Part shown: positions 51,222 through 59,469 of the stretch, in pieces
How the letters are laid out: the number at the start of each line of letters is the position of its first letter
Position numbering within the stretch: position 1 is the first letter of the stretch
Notes under the pieces: model-generated
Databases searched by the model: none
What the model saw: only the letters and a program-made list of their open reading frames with translations
Told to the model about the DNA's origin: nothing
From: Phaeobacter inhibens DSM 16374
Lineage (GTDB): Bacteria; Pseudomonadota; Alphaproteobacteria; Rhodobacterales; Rhodobacteraceae
NCBI RefSeq assembly: GCF_000473105.1
Contig: NZ_KI421498.1
Span: 2,418,001 to 2,482,000 of the forward strand
Reading direction: 5' to 3'
DNA: 64,000 nt
Position numbers and translations under genes: made by a program

Positions 51222-51809
51222 ATGTTTCCCATCGTCCGCCTGATCAAGGATCTGCTGGTTGCCCGCCGGATGCCGCCGCTGGATCTGACCGACACCCATG
51301 TCTCCCGCCACATCTGCTGGCCCTGGGATCTGGATATCTGGATGGAGCTGAACAACGGTCGTGCGATGACGCTCTATGATCTGGGCCGCACCATGCTAGC
51401 CCAGCGTGTCGGTCTGATCGGCGCATTGCGCAACCGTCGCTGGGGCATGACGGTTGCGGGCACCACCGTCCGGTTCCGCCGTCGCATTCGCGGGTTCGAA
51501 CGGTTTGAAATGCGCAGCAGGGCAGTGGCCTGGGACGATCGCTTCATCTACCTCGAACAATCCATGTGGAAATCCAACGGCGACTGCGCCAGCCACGTGA
51601 TGCTGCGCACCGCAATCACCGACGCCAAGGGGATCGTCTCGCCGCAGGAGGTCCTGAAAACCATCGGCCGTACCGACAGCGCCGCGCCACAGATGCCCGA
51701 TTGGATCAAGGCCTGGTGCGAGGCCGACGCAGGCCGTCCCTGGCCACCGATGATGTCGACAGAAACCGTGGTTCCTGATGCCCCGGCTGCTGAGGACACG
51801 CTTGCCTAA
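51222..51809 (+). CDS. Acyl-CoA thioesterase-like hot-dog protein
   Basis: A 195-residue protein of the THEM6/4-hydroxybenzoyl-CoA thioesterase-like family. Key sequence is SRHICWPWDLDIWMELNNGRAMTLYDLGRTMLAQRVGL, where an Asp/Asn-rich turn sits at the active site of the hot-dog fold, and TVAGTTVRFRRRIRGFERFEMRSRAVAWDDRFIYLEQSMWK. The ribosome site AGGAGA is 12 nt upstream. The last 30 residues are a Pro/Ala/Glu tail. The acyl substrate is not predictable. Confidence 0.83.
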   Translation: MFPIVRLIKDLLVARRMPPLDLTDTHVSRHICWPWDLDIWMELNNGRAMTLYDLGRTMLAQRVGLIGALRNRRWGMTVAGTTVRFRRRIRGFERFEMRSRAVAWDDRFIYLEQSMWKSNGDCASHVMLRTAITDAKGIVSPQEVLKTIGRTDSAAPQMPDWIKAWCEADAGRPWPPMMSTETVVPDAPAAEDTLA

Positions 51810-51883
51810 CCCCACACCGGCCTGTCATACCGAAAGGTAACGACAAAAGACCACAACAGGCATCGGGCGAGGGAAGACGAGGC

Positions 51884-53248
51884 ATGACGCAGATTTCCAT
51901 GCGCAAGCGCATCTGGGGCTGGTGGGCCTTTGATTGGGCCAGTCAGCCCTATCACACCCTGCTGGTGACCTTTGTCTTTGCGCCCTTCTTTGCTGCGGTT
52001 GCCGCCGATTATTACCTTACCCAAGGGCTCGCGGATGAGGCCGCAAAGGCACAGGCGCAGACCGTCTGGTCGATGTGCCTGACCATCACCGGCCTGATGA
52101 TTGGCCTTGGCGGGCCGTTCTTGGGCGCGCTTGCCGATATTTCCGGGCGCAAGCTTCCGTGGATTATGGTCTTTTCGCTGATGTATATCACCGGCGCCTG
52201 GGGGCTGTGGTTCATGGATCCCGGCGGCTCGAACCTGTGGTGGATGCTCATCAGTTTTGGCTTTGGCTTTATCGGGGCCGAATTTGCACTGATCTTCGTC
52301 AATGCGCAGCTGCCCTCGCTTGGCAACAAAGAAGACGTCGGCACCATCTCCGGCACCGGATTTGCCATCGGATACCTTGGCGGGGTGATTGCGCTATTTC
52401 TGATGCTGACGCTGTTTGTTGAGCAGGCCGACGGAAAAACCCTGATCGGGATTGACCCCATTCTGGGACTGGATGCGGCGCTGCGCGAAGGCACCCGTGC
52501 CGCAGGCCCGCTGACGGCAATCTGGTTTTCTATCTTCATTATCCCCTATTTTCGCTGGGTGCGTGACGATGCCATCACCGGCGCGCGCGGGCGGTTTGGC
52601 GATGCGATCCGCTCTGTAGGGCGCGCCATCGCCAACCTGCGCCATCGTGCCAGCCTGACCGGCTATCTGATTTCATCGATGCTCTACCGTGATGCACTGA
52701 ACGGGCTTTATGCTTTTGGCGGGATCTATGCGCGGTTGGTGCTGGGCTGGGAAATCACCCTGATCGGCGTCTTTGGCATTATCGCGGTGATTTCTTCGGC
52801 GCTGTTTAGTTGGCTGGGCGGCCTCGCAGATCGCCGGTTTGGCCCAAAACCCGTTATCACCCTTTCCATCCTGATCCTGACGGCCGTGTGTTTCCTGGTC
52901 GTGAACATGTCACGCGAACAGTTCTTTGGCATGACCCTCGCCGCAGGGTCCGGCCTGCCCGACACGGTTTTCTTTGCCTGCGGTGTGCTGATCGGCGGTT
53001 TTGGTGGCATCCTGCAAGCCGCCAGCCGCAGCCTCATGGTGCGACACACCACCCCTGAAAACGCCACCGAGGCGTTTGGCCTTTATGGTCTTTCGGGTCG
53101 CGCCACAGCCTTTCTGGCACCGGCCCTGATCGGAATCGCCACTACACTCACCGGCAGCGCCCGCCTCGGCATTGCACCGGTTATTCTATTGTTCATTATC
53201 GGGCTCATCGTTCTGCGCTGGGTCAATGCAGAAGGAGACCAGAGTTGA
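51884..53248 (+). CDS. UMF1/Atg22-like MFS transporter
   Basis: A 454-residue MFS permease of the ultrahydrophobic UMF1 family, related to the yeast vacuolar amino-acid effluxer Atg22. It opens with WGWWAFDWASQPYHTLLVTFVFAPFFAAVAA, the UMF1 hallmark, continues with GPFLGALADISGRKLPWIMVFSL (loop 2-3) and ADRRFGPKPVITLSILIL (loop 8-9), and ends with AASRSLMVRHTTPENATEAFGLYGLSGRATAFLAP. About twelve helices. The stop overlaps the TTG start of mepA (TTGA). Substrate is likely an amino acid or other small organic solute (family inference). Confidence 0.9.
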   Translation: MTQISMRKRIWGWWAFDWASQPYHTLLVTFVFAPFFAAVAADYYLTQGLADEAAKAQAQTVWSMCLTITGLMIGLGGPFLGALADISGRKLPWIMVFSLMYITGAWGLWFMDPGGSNLWWMLISFGFGFIGAEFALIFVNAQLPSLGNKEDVGTISGTGFAIGYLGGVIALFLMLTLFVEQADGKTLIGIDPILGLDAALREGTRAAGPLTAIWFSIFIIPYFRWVRDDAITGARGRFGDAIRSVGRAIANLRHRASLTGYLISSMLYRDALNGLYAFGGIYARLVLGWEITLIGVFGIIAVISSALFSWLGGLADRRFGPKPVITLSILILTAVCFLVVNMSREQFFGMTLAAGSGLPDTVFFACGVLIGGFGGILQAASRSLMVRHTTPENATEAFGLYGLSGRATAFLAPALIGIATTLTGSARLGIAPVILLFIIGLIVLRWVNAEGDQS

Positions 53249-54168
53249 AGTTCAGTCGATACATCACCCTCACCGCCCTCCTGTTAACCGCCTGCGGTCC
53301 CGCCGGAGACAGCCGCTCGCCCACAGTGGCCCCCGTGGTCAGCCGCTCTGCCGACACGGGCGTGCCCGCCAAACAGCTGTTCGGCGCCAAGCGCAACGGT
53401 TCGGCCCAGAAACCAGCGCCGCATGGCTCCTACGCCAAGGGCTGCGTTGCCGGCGCAGAACAGCTGCCCCAGACCGGCCCCACCTGGCAGGCCATGCGCC
53501 TGTCGCGCAATCGTAACTGGGGCCACCCTGAAACCATCGACTTCATCAAGGATCTGAGCCGTGTCGCCGCCCGTCAAAGCGGCTGGAAGGGGCTCTATGT
53601 CGGCGATATCAGCCAGCCGCGCGGCGGGCCGATGCTGTCGGGTCACCGCAGCCATCAAATGGGGCTGGATGCCGATATCTGGATGCTGCCGGCCAAGCGT
53701 CTCGATCTGTCTGTGGCCGAACGCGAGAAGATCTCGTCGATCTCCCTGCGCCGGGCGAAGGGCGCTTATACCAATTCCAACTGGACCCCTCAGCATCATG
53801 CCATCCTGCGCGCCGCAGCCAAGGATGATCGCGTCGCCCGGATCTTTGTCTTCCCGGGGGCCAAGGTTCAGATGTGCAACGATGAGAAAGGCAACCGGGA
53901 CTGGCTGCGTAAAATCCGGCCATGGTACGGCCACCACTATCACTTCCATGTGCGGCTGAAATGCCCTGATGGTGCCCGTGGTTGTGTCAATCAGGATCCG
54001 CCCCCCCGCGGCGATGGTTGCGACGATGCCCGCCAATGGGTCAAGGACATCCTGAGCCCGCCGCCACCGAAACCCCGCGACCCCAATGCGCCCCGGCCCA
54101 AGCCACGGCGCGAGCACACTCTATCGGATCTGCCTCAGCAATGCGCCGCCGTTCTGCAATCAAACTGA
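53245..54168 (+). CDS. mepA: Penicillin-insensitive murein endopeptidase
   Basis: A 307-residue LAS-type zinc peptidase that cuts D-Ala-mDAP cross-links in peptidoglycan. A lipoprotein-like signal ([15 protein letters not shown]) with Cys at residue 18 would anchor it in the envelope. The metal site is [16 protein letters not shown] (His and Asp), with the distal His pair in [17 protein letters not shown]. Disulfide-forming Cys pairs in [19 protein letters not shown] match the family. The start is a TTG within the UMF1 stop. The tail is Pro-rich, and the next gene begins 28 bp before the mepA stop in another frame. Confidence 0.93.
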   Translation: MKFSRYITLTALLLTACGPAGDSRSPTVAPVVSRSADTGVPAKQLFGAKRNGSAQKPAPHGSYAKGCVAGAEQLPQTGPTWQAMRLSRNRNWGHPETIDFIKDLSRVAARQSGWKGLYVGDISQPRGGPMLSGHRSHQMGLDADIWMLPAKRLDLSVAEREKISSISLRRAKGAYTNSNWTPQHHAILRAAAKDDRVARIFVFPGAKVQMCNDEKGNRDWLRKIRPWYGHHYHFHVRLKCPDGARGCVNQDPPPRGDGCDDARQWVKDILSPPPPKPRDPNAPRPKPRREHTLSDLPQQCAAVLQSN

Positions 54169-55070
54169 GCCTCGGCGTCGCAACCGCCCTTGGACTGGCC
54201 CTGACCGCGCTGGTGGTCTATCGCCCTGTCGCTTCAGCCGCACAGCCCGGCGGGGCGCAGTTCATCGCAGCCTATCGCTGGACCCACCCGGCCAAGTGGT
54301 TTGGTGGGTTCTCCGCGCTCTCCCTGTCACCGGACGGGCGACAGATGACTGTGGTCAGCGACCGCGCCACCATCGTCACCGCCCGTATTGAGCGCAGCCC
54401 GGGTGCGATGCAGCCGATCAAGGCGGTGACCCCGACCGAGGCCCATAAGCTGCGCGCATCAGACGGCGCGATCCTGCGCGGGCGGATCGTCGATGCCGAA
54501 GGTCTCGCCGTGGCGCGTGACGGCACCCTCTTCATCTCCTTCGAAGGGGTATCGCGCGTGGCCCGCCACCGCAGGGGTGACAGCCGCGCCAAGGTCCTGC
54601 CCCGTCCCAAGGCCTTCCGCCGCCTGCCCCTGAACAAGGCGCTCGAAGCTCTGGCCATCGACAGCAAAGGCCACCTCTACACCCTGCCCGAACGCGCGCT
54701 GACCAAATCCGGCAATATCCCCGTCTGGCGCTGGAACGGTGTCCGCTGGGACCGTCCTTTCGTGCTGCCTAGCCGAGGCAATTTCCTGCCCGTGGGGGCG
54801 GATTTCGGTCCCGATGGCCGGTTTTACCTGCTGGAGCGCAACTTTGGTCTGATCGGCTTTCGCAGCCGCCTGCGACGCTGGGATATTGGTCCCGATGGCA
54901 TCACCGGCGAGGTCACTCTGCTGGAAACCGGCCTCGGGCTGCACGACAATCTGGAAGGCGTGTCGATCTGGCGTGACCAAAGCGGCGCCCTGCGCGCAAC
55001 CATGGTCTCAGACGACAATTTCAAATCGCTGCAACGCACAGAACTGGTGGAATACCGCCTCCCCGACTAG
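54141..55070 (+). CDS. Esterase-like activity of phytase family protein
   Basis: A 309-residue exported beta-propeller protein. A twin-arginine-like or Sec signal occupies the first 35 residues ([33 protein letters not shown]). The propeller shows repeated blades: [83 protein letters not shown] and [23 protein letters not shown]. This pattern defines PF13449-type proteins, whose substrate is unknown. It overlaps mepA by 28 bp, so the two are cotranslated. Confidence 0.87.
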   Translation: MRRRSAIKLSLGVATALGLALTALVVYRPVASAAQPGGAQFIAAYRWTHPAKWFGGFSALSLSPDGRQMTVVSDRATIVTARIERSPGAMQPIKAVTPTEAHKLRASDGAILRGRIVDAEGLAVARDGTLFISFEGVSRVARHRRGDSRAKVLPRPKAFRRLPLNKALEALAIDSKGHLYTLPERALTKSGNIPVWRWNGVRWDRPFVLPSRGNFLPVGADFGPDGRFYLLERNFGLIGFRSRLRRWDIGPDGITGEVTLLETGLGLHDNLEGVSIWRDQSGALRATMVSDDNFKSLQRTELVEYRLPD

Positions 55071-55216
55071 GTCATCACAGGCCTCACACAGAGACCAATA
55101 CAGGCGCCAATCCCGACAAAACCCTTGCCCAAACTGCGGCTTTTCCGCTATTGGGCCTGATCTTTCGCATTGGCGAAACAAGTCTCCGCGACCTTGTCTA
55201 AAAAACGGACTACAAA

Positions 55217-55849
55217 ATGACACGTTCTTATCTACCTGGCATCCTTGCCATGGCCGCCATTGTCGTGGCCTCCAACATTCTGGTGCAATTCCTGTTTGGC
55301 CAGTGGCTGACATGGGGCGCCTTCACCTACCCTATCGCCTTTCTCGTGACCGATGTGACCAACCGCGTCTACGGCACCGGCCCCGCCCGCAAAGTGGTGC
55401 TGGCCGGTTTTGTCGTCGGCGTCATCTGCTCGCTGATCGGCACGCAGATCATGGGCGAATTCGGCCCTCTCGTGACCCTGCGTATCGCCATTGCCTCTGG
55501 TCTGGCCTTCCTGACGGCCCAGCTGCTGGATGTCTCGATCTTTGCCGCCCTGCGCAATGGTGCCTGGTGGCGCGCGCCGCTGGCCTCCACCCTGATTGGG
55601 GCCTCCGTCGACACTGCGCTGTTCTTCAGCATCGCGTTTTCCGGTGCTCTGGTCTGGCTGGAACCCGGCAATAACGTCAGCTGGGCCGCTGAGATGCTGC
55701 CGGTCCTTGGCACCGGTCCCGAGGCCCCGCTCTGGGTGTCGCTCGCCGTTGCGGATTGGGGCGTTAAGATCGGTCTGGCCCTCCTGGCCCTGATCCCCTT
55801 CCGCCTGATTGTGACCCGTTTGACACGACCACAGGCCACCGCAAACTGA
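55217..55849 (+). CDS. yhhQ: Queuosine precursor transporter (VUT family)
   Basis: A 210-residue inner-membrane protein with six helices. Conserved motifs are AFTYPIAFLVTDVTNRVYG near residues 36-54, LAFLTAQLLDVSIFAALR and ASTLIGASVDTALFFSIAF, the usual signature of YhhQ/DUF165 transporters that import 7-cyano-7-deazaguanine or 7-aminomethyl-7-deazaguanine for tRNA queuosine. A GGACT ribosome site is weak. The 146-bp leader between the previous gene and this start was inspected for a preQ1 riboswitch without a convincing match. Confidence 0.92.
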   Translation: MTRSYLPGILAMAAIVVASNILVQFLFGQWLTWGAFTYPIAFLVTDVTNRVYGTGPARKVVLAGFVVGVICSLIGTQIMGEFGPLVTLRIAIASGLAFLTAQLLDVSIFAALRNGAWWRAPLASTLIGASVDTALFFSIAFSGALVWLEPGNNVSWAAEMLPVLGTGPEAPLWVSLAVADWGVKIGLALLALIPFRLIVTRLTRPQATAN

Positions 55850-55933
55850 CACTTTGGTTTTTTTATTTGGAGATCCTTCCGTTCCGTGCCACCGTCCGAG
55901 GCAACGGAAACAAAGAGAAAAGGAGGTGATCCA

Positions 55934-55990
55934 GTGTCCAGAAAGGTATTGGAGCAATGCGTAGCAACAACCGGAGCGGCGGGCCTCTGA
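55934..55990 (+). CDS. Candidate 18-residue small protein or leader peptide
   Basis: GTG start seven bases after AAGGAGG, which is optimal spacing, then codons for V/M-S-R-K-V-L-E-Q-C-V-A-T-T-G-A-A-G-L and TGA. Several codons are uncommon for this GC-rich genome (GTA twice, TTG, ACA). The peptide matches no family I know. A second frame from an ATG at 55957 (26 codons) has a poor ribosome site. The unusually complete Shine-Dalgarno match is the main support; the peptide itself may matter less than ribosome loading. Confidence 0.4.
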   Translation: MSRKVLEQCVATTGAAGL

Positions 55991-56064
55991 GGCAGCCCTC
56001 TCTGGCAGCAGCCATCCGGCTGGGTCTCGCACCCTAACCTGCCTTTGCTCTTACAGACTTTCGG

Positions 56065-56096
56065 AAAGGGCCGCCTCGCAAGGGGCGGCCCTTTTT
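56065..56096 (+). terminator. Strong intrinsic terminator upstream of arfB
   Basis: An 11-bp perfect stem (AAAGGGCCGCC and GGCGGCCCTTT) with an 8-nt loop runs into TTTTT. It closes the candidate small RNA and lies 82 bp before the arfB start, so arfB needs its own promoter or read-through. Confidence 0.9.
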
Positions 56097-56178
56097 GCGT
56101 GACACGCAGTCCACAGTGCCCAACGCAGCCCCGGCTTTCGCTTGGACCTTGGCCAATCACCGCAGTATGGTCCGCCCC

Positions 56179-56598
56179 ATGTTGCGTATCACCGACACCA
56201 TCGCCCTGCAGGACTGGGAATTGACCGAGAGCTTTATGCGCGCCTCCGGTCCCGGTGGGCAGAACGTCAACAAAGTCTCCTCAGCTGTTGAACTGCGGTT
56301 CGAGGCCGCACGCTCCCCGGCGCTGACACCTGCAGTGAAATCCCGCCTGAAACGGCTGGCGGGCCGTCGCTGGACCAAGGATGGCGCGATCATCCTGCAA
56401 TGCGACGAAACCCGCTCGCAGCAGCGCAACCGCGATCTGGTGCGTGAGCGGCTGGCCGAGCTGATCCGCCAGGCCCTGGTTGTCCCCAAGCGCCGCATCG
56501 CCACCAAACCCACACGCGGCTCAGTGCGCCGCCGCCTTGATGCCAAACGCCAACGCAGTGATGTCAAAGCGACGCGCGGTAAGATCGACCCAGATTAA
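56179..56598 (+). CDS. arfB: Alternative ribosome-rescue factor / peptidyl-tRNA hydrolase ArfB
   Basis: A 139-residue release-factor-like protein (YaeJ/ICT1 type) that frees ribosomes stalled at mRNA ends. The catalytic GGQ loop is ASGPGGQNVNKVSSAVELRF; the C-terminus is a basic flexible tail (VPKRRIATKPTRGSVRRRLDAKRQRSDVKATRGK) that enters the empty mRNA channel. Length equals the family norm. The start is the ATG at 56179 (MLRITDTIALQDWEL); an ATG four codons earlier and an open frame back to the terminator are less likely. Confidence 0.94.
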   Translation: MLRITDTIALQDWELTESFMRASGPGGQNVNKVSSAVELRFEAARSPALTPAVKSRLKRLAGRRWTKDGAIILQCDETRSQQRNRDLVRERLAELIRQALVVPKRRIATKPTRGSVRRRLDAKRQRSDVKATRGKIDPD

Positions 56599-56664
56599 GA
56601 CAGGCGATTGCACTGGCCCCTGCTCTCGGCCAAGCTGCCGCAAAGTCAATCAGGGAGAGAGCAC

Positions 56665-57432
56665 ATGCGGCTGGCAGGGAAATGCGCCATTGTAACCGGC
56701 GGGGCCTCGGGCTTTGGTGCCGGGATCGTCACCAAATTCCTGACGGAAGGCGCGCGGGTGATGATCGCGGATATCAATGCCGATGCCGCCGCTGCGGCTG
56801 CGGCTGCGTCCGACGTCTGCGAAACCTATGGACCCGACCGGGCCATCGCCCAGACAGTCGATGTCTCTGACCGCGCCTCGGTCGATCAGATGGCGCAGGC
56901 CGCACTCAATCACTTTGGTCAGATCGATATTCTGGTGAACAACGCCGGTGTCAGTCATCTGCCCACCCCACTCGAAGATGTCAGCGAGGAGGACTTCGAC
57001 CGGGTCGTTGCGGTGAATATGAAATCTGTCTACCTGACCGCCCGCGCACTGGTGCCGCATATGAAATCCCGTCAGTCCGGTGCGATCCTCAATGTGGCGT
57101 CCACCGCCGGGGTATCGCCGCGCCCGAACCTCAACTGGTACAATGCCTCCAAGGGCTGGATGATTACGGCCACCCGCACCATGGCAGTGGAACTCGCCCC
57201 CGCAGGGGTGCGCGTCAATGCCATCAACCCGGTCGCGGGCGAAACCCCGCTGCTGAAAACCTTCATGGGGGAGGACACGCCAGAGGTGCGCGCGAAATTC
57301 CTCTCCACCATCCCTATCGGCCGCTTCTCCACGCCCGAGGATATGGGGAATGCCGCCTGCTATCTCTGTTCGGATGAGGCCAGCATGGTCACCGGCGTCG
57401 CGCTTGAGGTTGACGGCGGCCGCTGCATCTGA
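56665..57432 (+). CDS. SDR-family oxidoreductase (FabG-like)
   Basis: A 255-residue classical short-chain dehydrogenase/reductase. The nucleotide site is CAIVTGGASGFGAGIVTKF, the structural NNAG motif is ILVNNAGVSHLP, and the catalytic residues are Ser in LNVASTAGVSP and Tyr/Lys in WYNASKGWMITAT. The C-terminal region (YLCSDEASMVTGVALEVDGGRCI) is typical of 3-oxoacyl-ACP reductase-like proteins and glucose-1-dehydrogenases. A short run of alanines (AAAAAAAA) sits after the second strand. Start ATG follows AGGGAGAG. The substrate is unknown. Confidence 0.9.
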   Translation: MRLAGKCAIVTGGASGFGAGIVTKFLTEGARVMIADINADAAAAAAAASDVCETYGPDRAIAQTVDVSDRASVDQMAQAALNHFGQIDILVNNAGVSHLPTPLEDVSEEDFDRVVAVNMKSVYLTARALVPHMKSRQSGAILNVASTAGVSPRPNLNWYNASKGWMITATRTMAVELAPAGVRVNAINPVAGETPLLKTFMGEDTPEVRAKFLSTIPIGRFSTPEDMGNAACYLCSDEASMVTGVALEVDGGRCI

Positions 57433-57461
57433 CGCCCCCCCTGTGGCGTCCGGCCGGCCCG

Positions 57462-57493
57462 TCATCTTTCCCCAAATACTCCCGCCGGAGGCC
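57462..57493. repeat. Dispersed Rhodobacteraceae intergenic element, copy 2
   Basis: Read on the minus strand this is CGGGAGTATTTGGGGAAAG followed by ATGAC, differing by two bases in the core from the copy near 13073. It lies in the gap between the SDR and P1 peptidase genes, beside a GC-rich palindromic stretch (GGCCGCGCGCGCCAGCGCGCC). Confidence 0.6.
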
Positions 57494-57553
57494 GCGCGCG
57501 CCAGCGCGCCCCTGCTACAGGCCTCACAGAGCCAACGACAAAGGACACACCCC

Positions 57554-58591
57554 ATGCAACCCGGCCCCCTGAACCTGATCACCGATGTGCCCGGCCTCAA
57601 GGTCGGCAATGCCGAAGACCGGCGCTTGAAATCCGGCACCACGGTGCTGACCGCCGATCAGCCCTTCACCGCCGGGGTGCATGTGATGGGCGGCGCCCCG
57701 GGGACACGCGAAACCGACCTATTGGCGCCGGACAAATCCGTCGCCCAGATTGACGCGCTGGTGCTATCTGGCGGTTCGGCCTTCGGGCTTGATGCTTGCT
57801 CCGGCGTGGTGGCCGGATTGCACGCCGCTGGGCGCGGCTTTGCCGTGGGGCCAGCGCGGGTGCCTATCGTGCCGGGCGCCATCCTCTTTGATCTCCTGAA
57901 CGGCGGTGACAAGGGGTGGGCAGAGAACCCTTATTCTGCCCTCGGCCGTGCCGCCTATGAGGCCGCAGACCGCCAGTTCGCCCTCGGCACCGCCGGGGCG
58001 GGCACCGGCGCCCTGGCCGCACGGGTGAAGGGCGGGCTTGGGTCGGCCTCCCTTGTGCTGCCGGATGGCACCACCGTGGGCGCCTTGGTGGCGGCCAATC
58101 CGCTTGGCTCTGTCACCACGCCGGGGGATCGTCATTTCTGGGCCGCTCCTTTTGAGATCGACGGTGAATTTGGCGGTGCGGGTGTGGACCCGGCCTCAGG
58201 GTTCACCGCCCCTGCCCCCAGCCTGAAACTCGCCTCAATGCAGAAACTGGCCGCCGACGCAGAGATCCCAGCCGAGGGCGGCAACACCACCATTGCCATT
58301 GTCGCAACCGATGCACCTTTGACCAAATCGCAATGCCAGCGTCTCGCCATTGCCGCCCATGACGGGATCGGGCGGGCGATCGTTCCGGCCCATTCCCCTG
58401 GCGACGGCGACCTCGTCTTTGCCGTCAGCACCGGCGATCCGGGTGCGGCCACCACAGGTGGCGAACTCGGCGCTGATCTGGGCGAAATCGGCCACGCCGC
58501 AGCCCTCTGTCTCAGCCGCGCCATCGCCCGCGCCGCCGCCCTGGCCTGTCCCGAACCGGGCGACCTGCTGCCTTGCTGGCAGAAGAGTTGA
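57554..58591 (+). CDS. P1-family peptidase (DmpA-like aminopeptidase)
   Basis: A 345-residue N-terminal-nucleophile-type peptidase precursor. Motifs include LNLITDVPGLKVGNAED at the start, GGAPGTRETDLL, DALVLSGGSAFGLDACSGVVAGL, a glycine-rich GTAGAGTGALAARVKGGLGSAS, and the autoprocessing region EGGNTTIAIVATDAPLTKSQCQRLA, where a Thr or Ser becomes the nucleophile after self-cleavage. Family members act as aminopeptidases on D- or L-amino acid amides or beta-peptides. No signal peptide. The start at 57554 is supported by homology; the frame is open 68 codons further back. Confidence 0.92.
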   Translation: MQPGPLNLITDVPGLKVGNAEDRRLKSGTTVLTADQPFTAGVHVMGGAPGTRETDLLAPDKSVAQIDALVLSGGSAFGLDACSGVVAGLHAAGRGFAVGPARVPIVPGAILFDLLNGGDKGWAENPYSALGRAAYEAADRQFALGTAGAGTGALAARVKGGLGSASLVLPDGTTVGALVAANPLGSVTTPGDRHFWAAPFEIDGEFGGAGVDPASGFTAPAPSLKLASMQKLAADAEIPAEGGNTTIAIVATDAPLTKSQCQRLAIAAHDGIGRAIVPAHSPGDGDLVFAVSTGDPGAATTGGELGADLGEIGHAAALCLSRAIARAAALACPEPGDLLPCWQKS

Positions 58592-58746
58592 CCCTTCGGT
58601 CGCCCCCAACCTTGACCTGAGGCAGATAAGATACAATTGGTCGGGCTGAGCGTATAGCAGAGAGCGGACGCGGCAATACGCCCGTTTGACTCTGCGCCGG
58701 ATCACGCGCGTATTGACCAAGCCAACTCAATATTGGAGCAAGCGAA

Positions 58747-59211
58747 ATGAAACTTCTGACTGCTGTAGCAGCCCTGGGCCTGATTGCGGCCCCTGCCTTT
58801 GCCGAAGGCGACGCCGACAAGGGCGAAAAGGGCTTCAATAAATGCAAATCCTGCCACATGGTTGTCTCCGATAGCGGTGACGTGATCGTCAAGGGCGGCA
58901 AGACCGGCCCGAACCTCTGGGGCGTCGTGGGCCGCACCGCCGGCACCTATGAGGGCTACAAATACGGCAAGGACATGGTCGCTGCGGGCGAAGCAGGCCT
59001 GGCCTGGGACGAAGCCTCCTTCACCGCCTATACCGCCGACCCCAAAGCCTTCCTGCGTGACACCCTCGGCGATAAGAAAGCCAAGTCCAAAATGTCTTTC
59101 CGCCTGAAGAAAGGCGCGGAAGATATCTACGCATTCCTCGCGCTGCATGGTCCTGCGGATGCTGCCGAAACCGAGGCAGAGACCACCACGGAAGAGACCG
59201 CAACCAACTGA
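58747..59211 (+). CDS. cycA: Periplasmic cytochrome c2/c550
   Basis: A 154-residue soluble electron carrier between the bc1 complex and oxidases. The signal peptide MKLLTAVAALGLIAAPAFA is cleaved before EGDADKGEKGF. The heme site is CKSCH at residues 33-37; the Met ligand lies in AKSKMSFRL. TGPNLWGVVGRTAGTYEGYKYG is the class I cytochrome c core. The last about 18 residues (ADAAETEAETTTEETATN) are an acidic Thr/Glu tail, as in Paracoccus c550. It is monocistronic with a terminator 25 bp downstream. The exact gene name is an inference from family. Confidence 0.88.
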   Translation: MKLLTAVAALGLIAAPAFAEGDADKGEKGFNKCKSCHMVVSDSGDVIVKGGKTGPNLWGVVGRTAGTYEGYKYGKDMVAAGEAGLAWDEASFTAYTADPKAFLRDTLGDKKAKSKMSFRLKKGAEDIYAFLALHGPADAAETEAETTTEETATN

Positions 59212-59235
59212 TCTTCTCTGTTCAGACAAACTGGC

Positions 59236-59265
59236 AAAAGCCGCGCGCCCCCGGCCGCGGCTTTT
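59236..59265 (+). terminator. Intrinsic terminator after the cytochrome gene
   Basis: A perfect 10-bp stem (AAAAGCCGCG and CGCGGCTTTT) with a 10-nt loop whose right arm ends in the T-run. It ends the cytochrome transcript. The following 204 bp to idi hold no feature that I recognise. Confidence 0.85.
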
Positions 59266-59469
59266 CGCACAATTGATTTTCATATGTCTCTGCGATATTG
59301 ACCGTCCCGCGCAGGCCTTCTGCCCCTGCATCCACTCACCCGCCGATCCGGGCAGCCTCGTTTGTGGGATTGATCTCCAACTGATGACCACCATATCTGC
59401 CCGATCCTGTGCGCCCGGCCCTGTGGCTTGGCCGCCAGCCTCCTTGCTCAATCCTTGCGAGTTCCTGCA

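Larger units (their letters stand above)
55877..56096 (+). ncRNA. Candidate structured small RNA or leader with a full anti-SD complement
   Basis: Between yhhQ and arfB, this stretch has a 5' hairpin (TTCCGTT/AACGGAA, 55877-55909), an A-rich single-stranded linker, the 15-mer AAAGGAGGTGATCCA (55919-55933), a short ORF from 55934, a small hairpin CAGCC/GGCTG (56009-56022) and a closing terminator at 56065-56096. The 15-mer is the exact complement of the usual alphaproteobacterial 16S 3' tail, far longer than a normal ribosome site. It matches none of 6S, SRP, RNase P or tmRNA as I know them. No promoter could be assigned. Confidence 0.45.

Noticed and set aside
55071-55216. preQ1 riboswitch upstream of yhhQ
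   Set aside because: A CGACAAAACCC stretch is present, but the stem-loop and the pseudoknot partner of known preQ1 classes could not be built.
55919-55933. Fragment of a 16S rRNA gene on the minus strand
   Set aside because: The match to the 16S 3' end stops abruptly after 15 bases; the sequence on both sides has no similarity to rRNA, so it is a complement in an unrelated transcript and not an rRNA remnant.
56001-56040. SRP (4.5S) RNA because of a GCAGCAGCC stretch
   Set aside because: The diagnostic GGAAGCAGCC tetraloop and bulge with GGTCAGG are missing.
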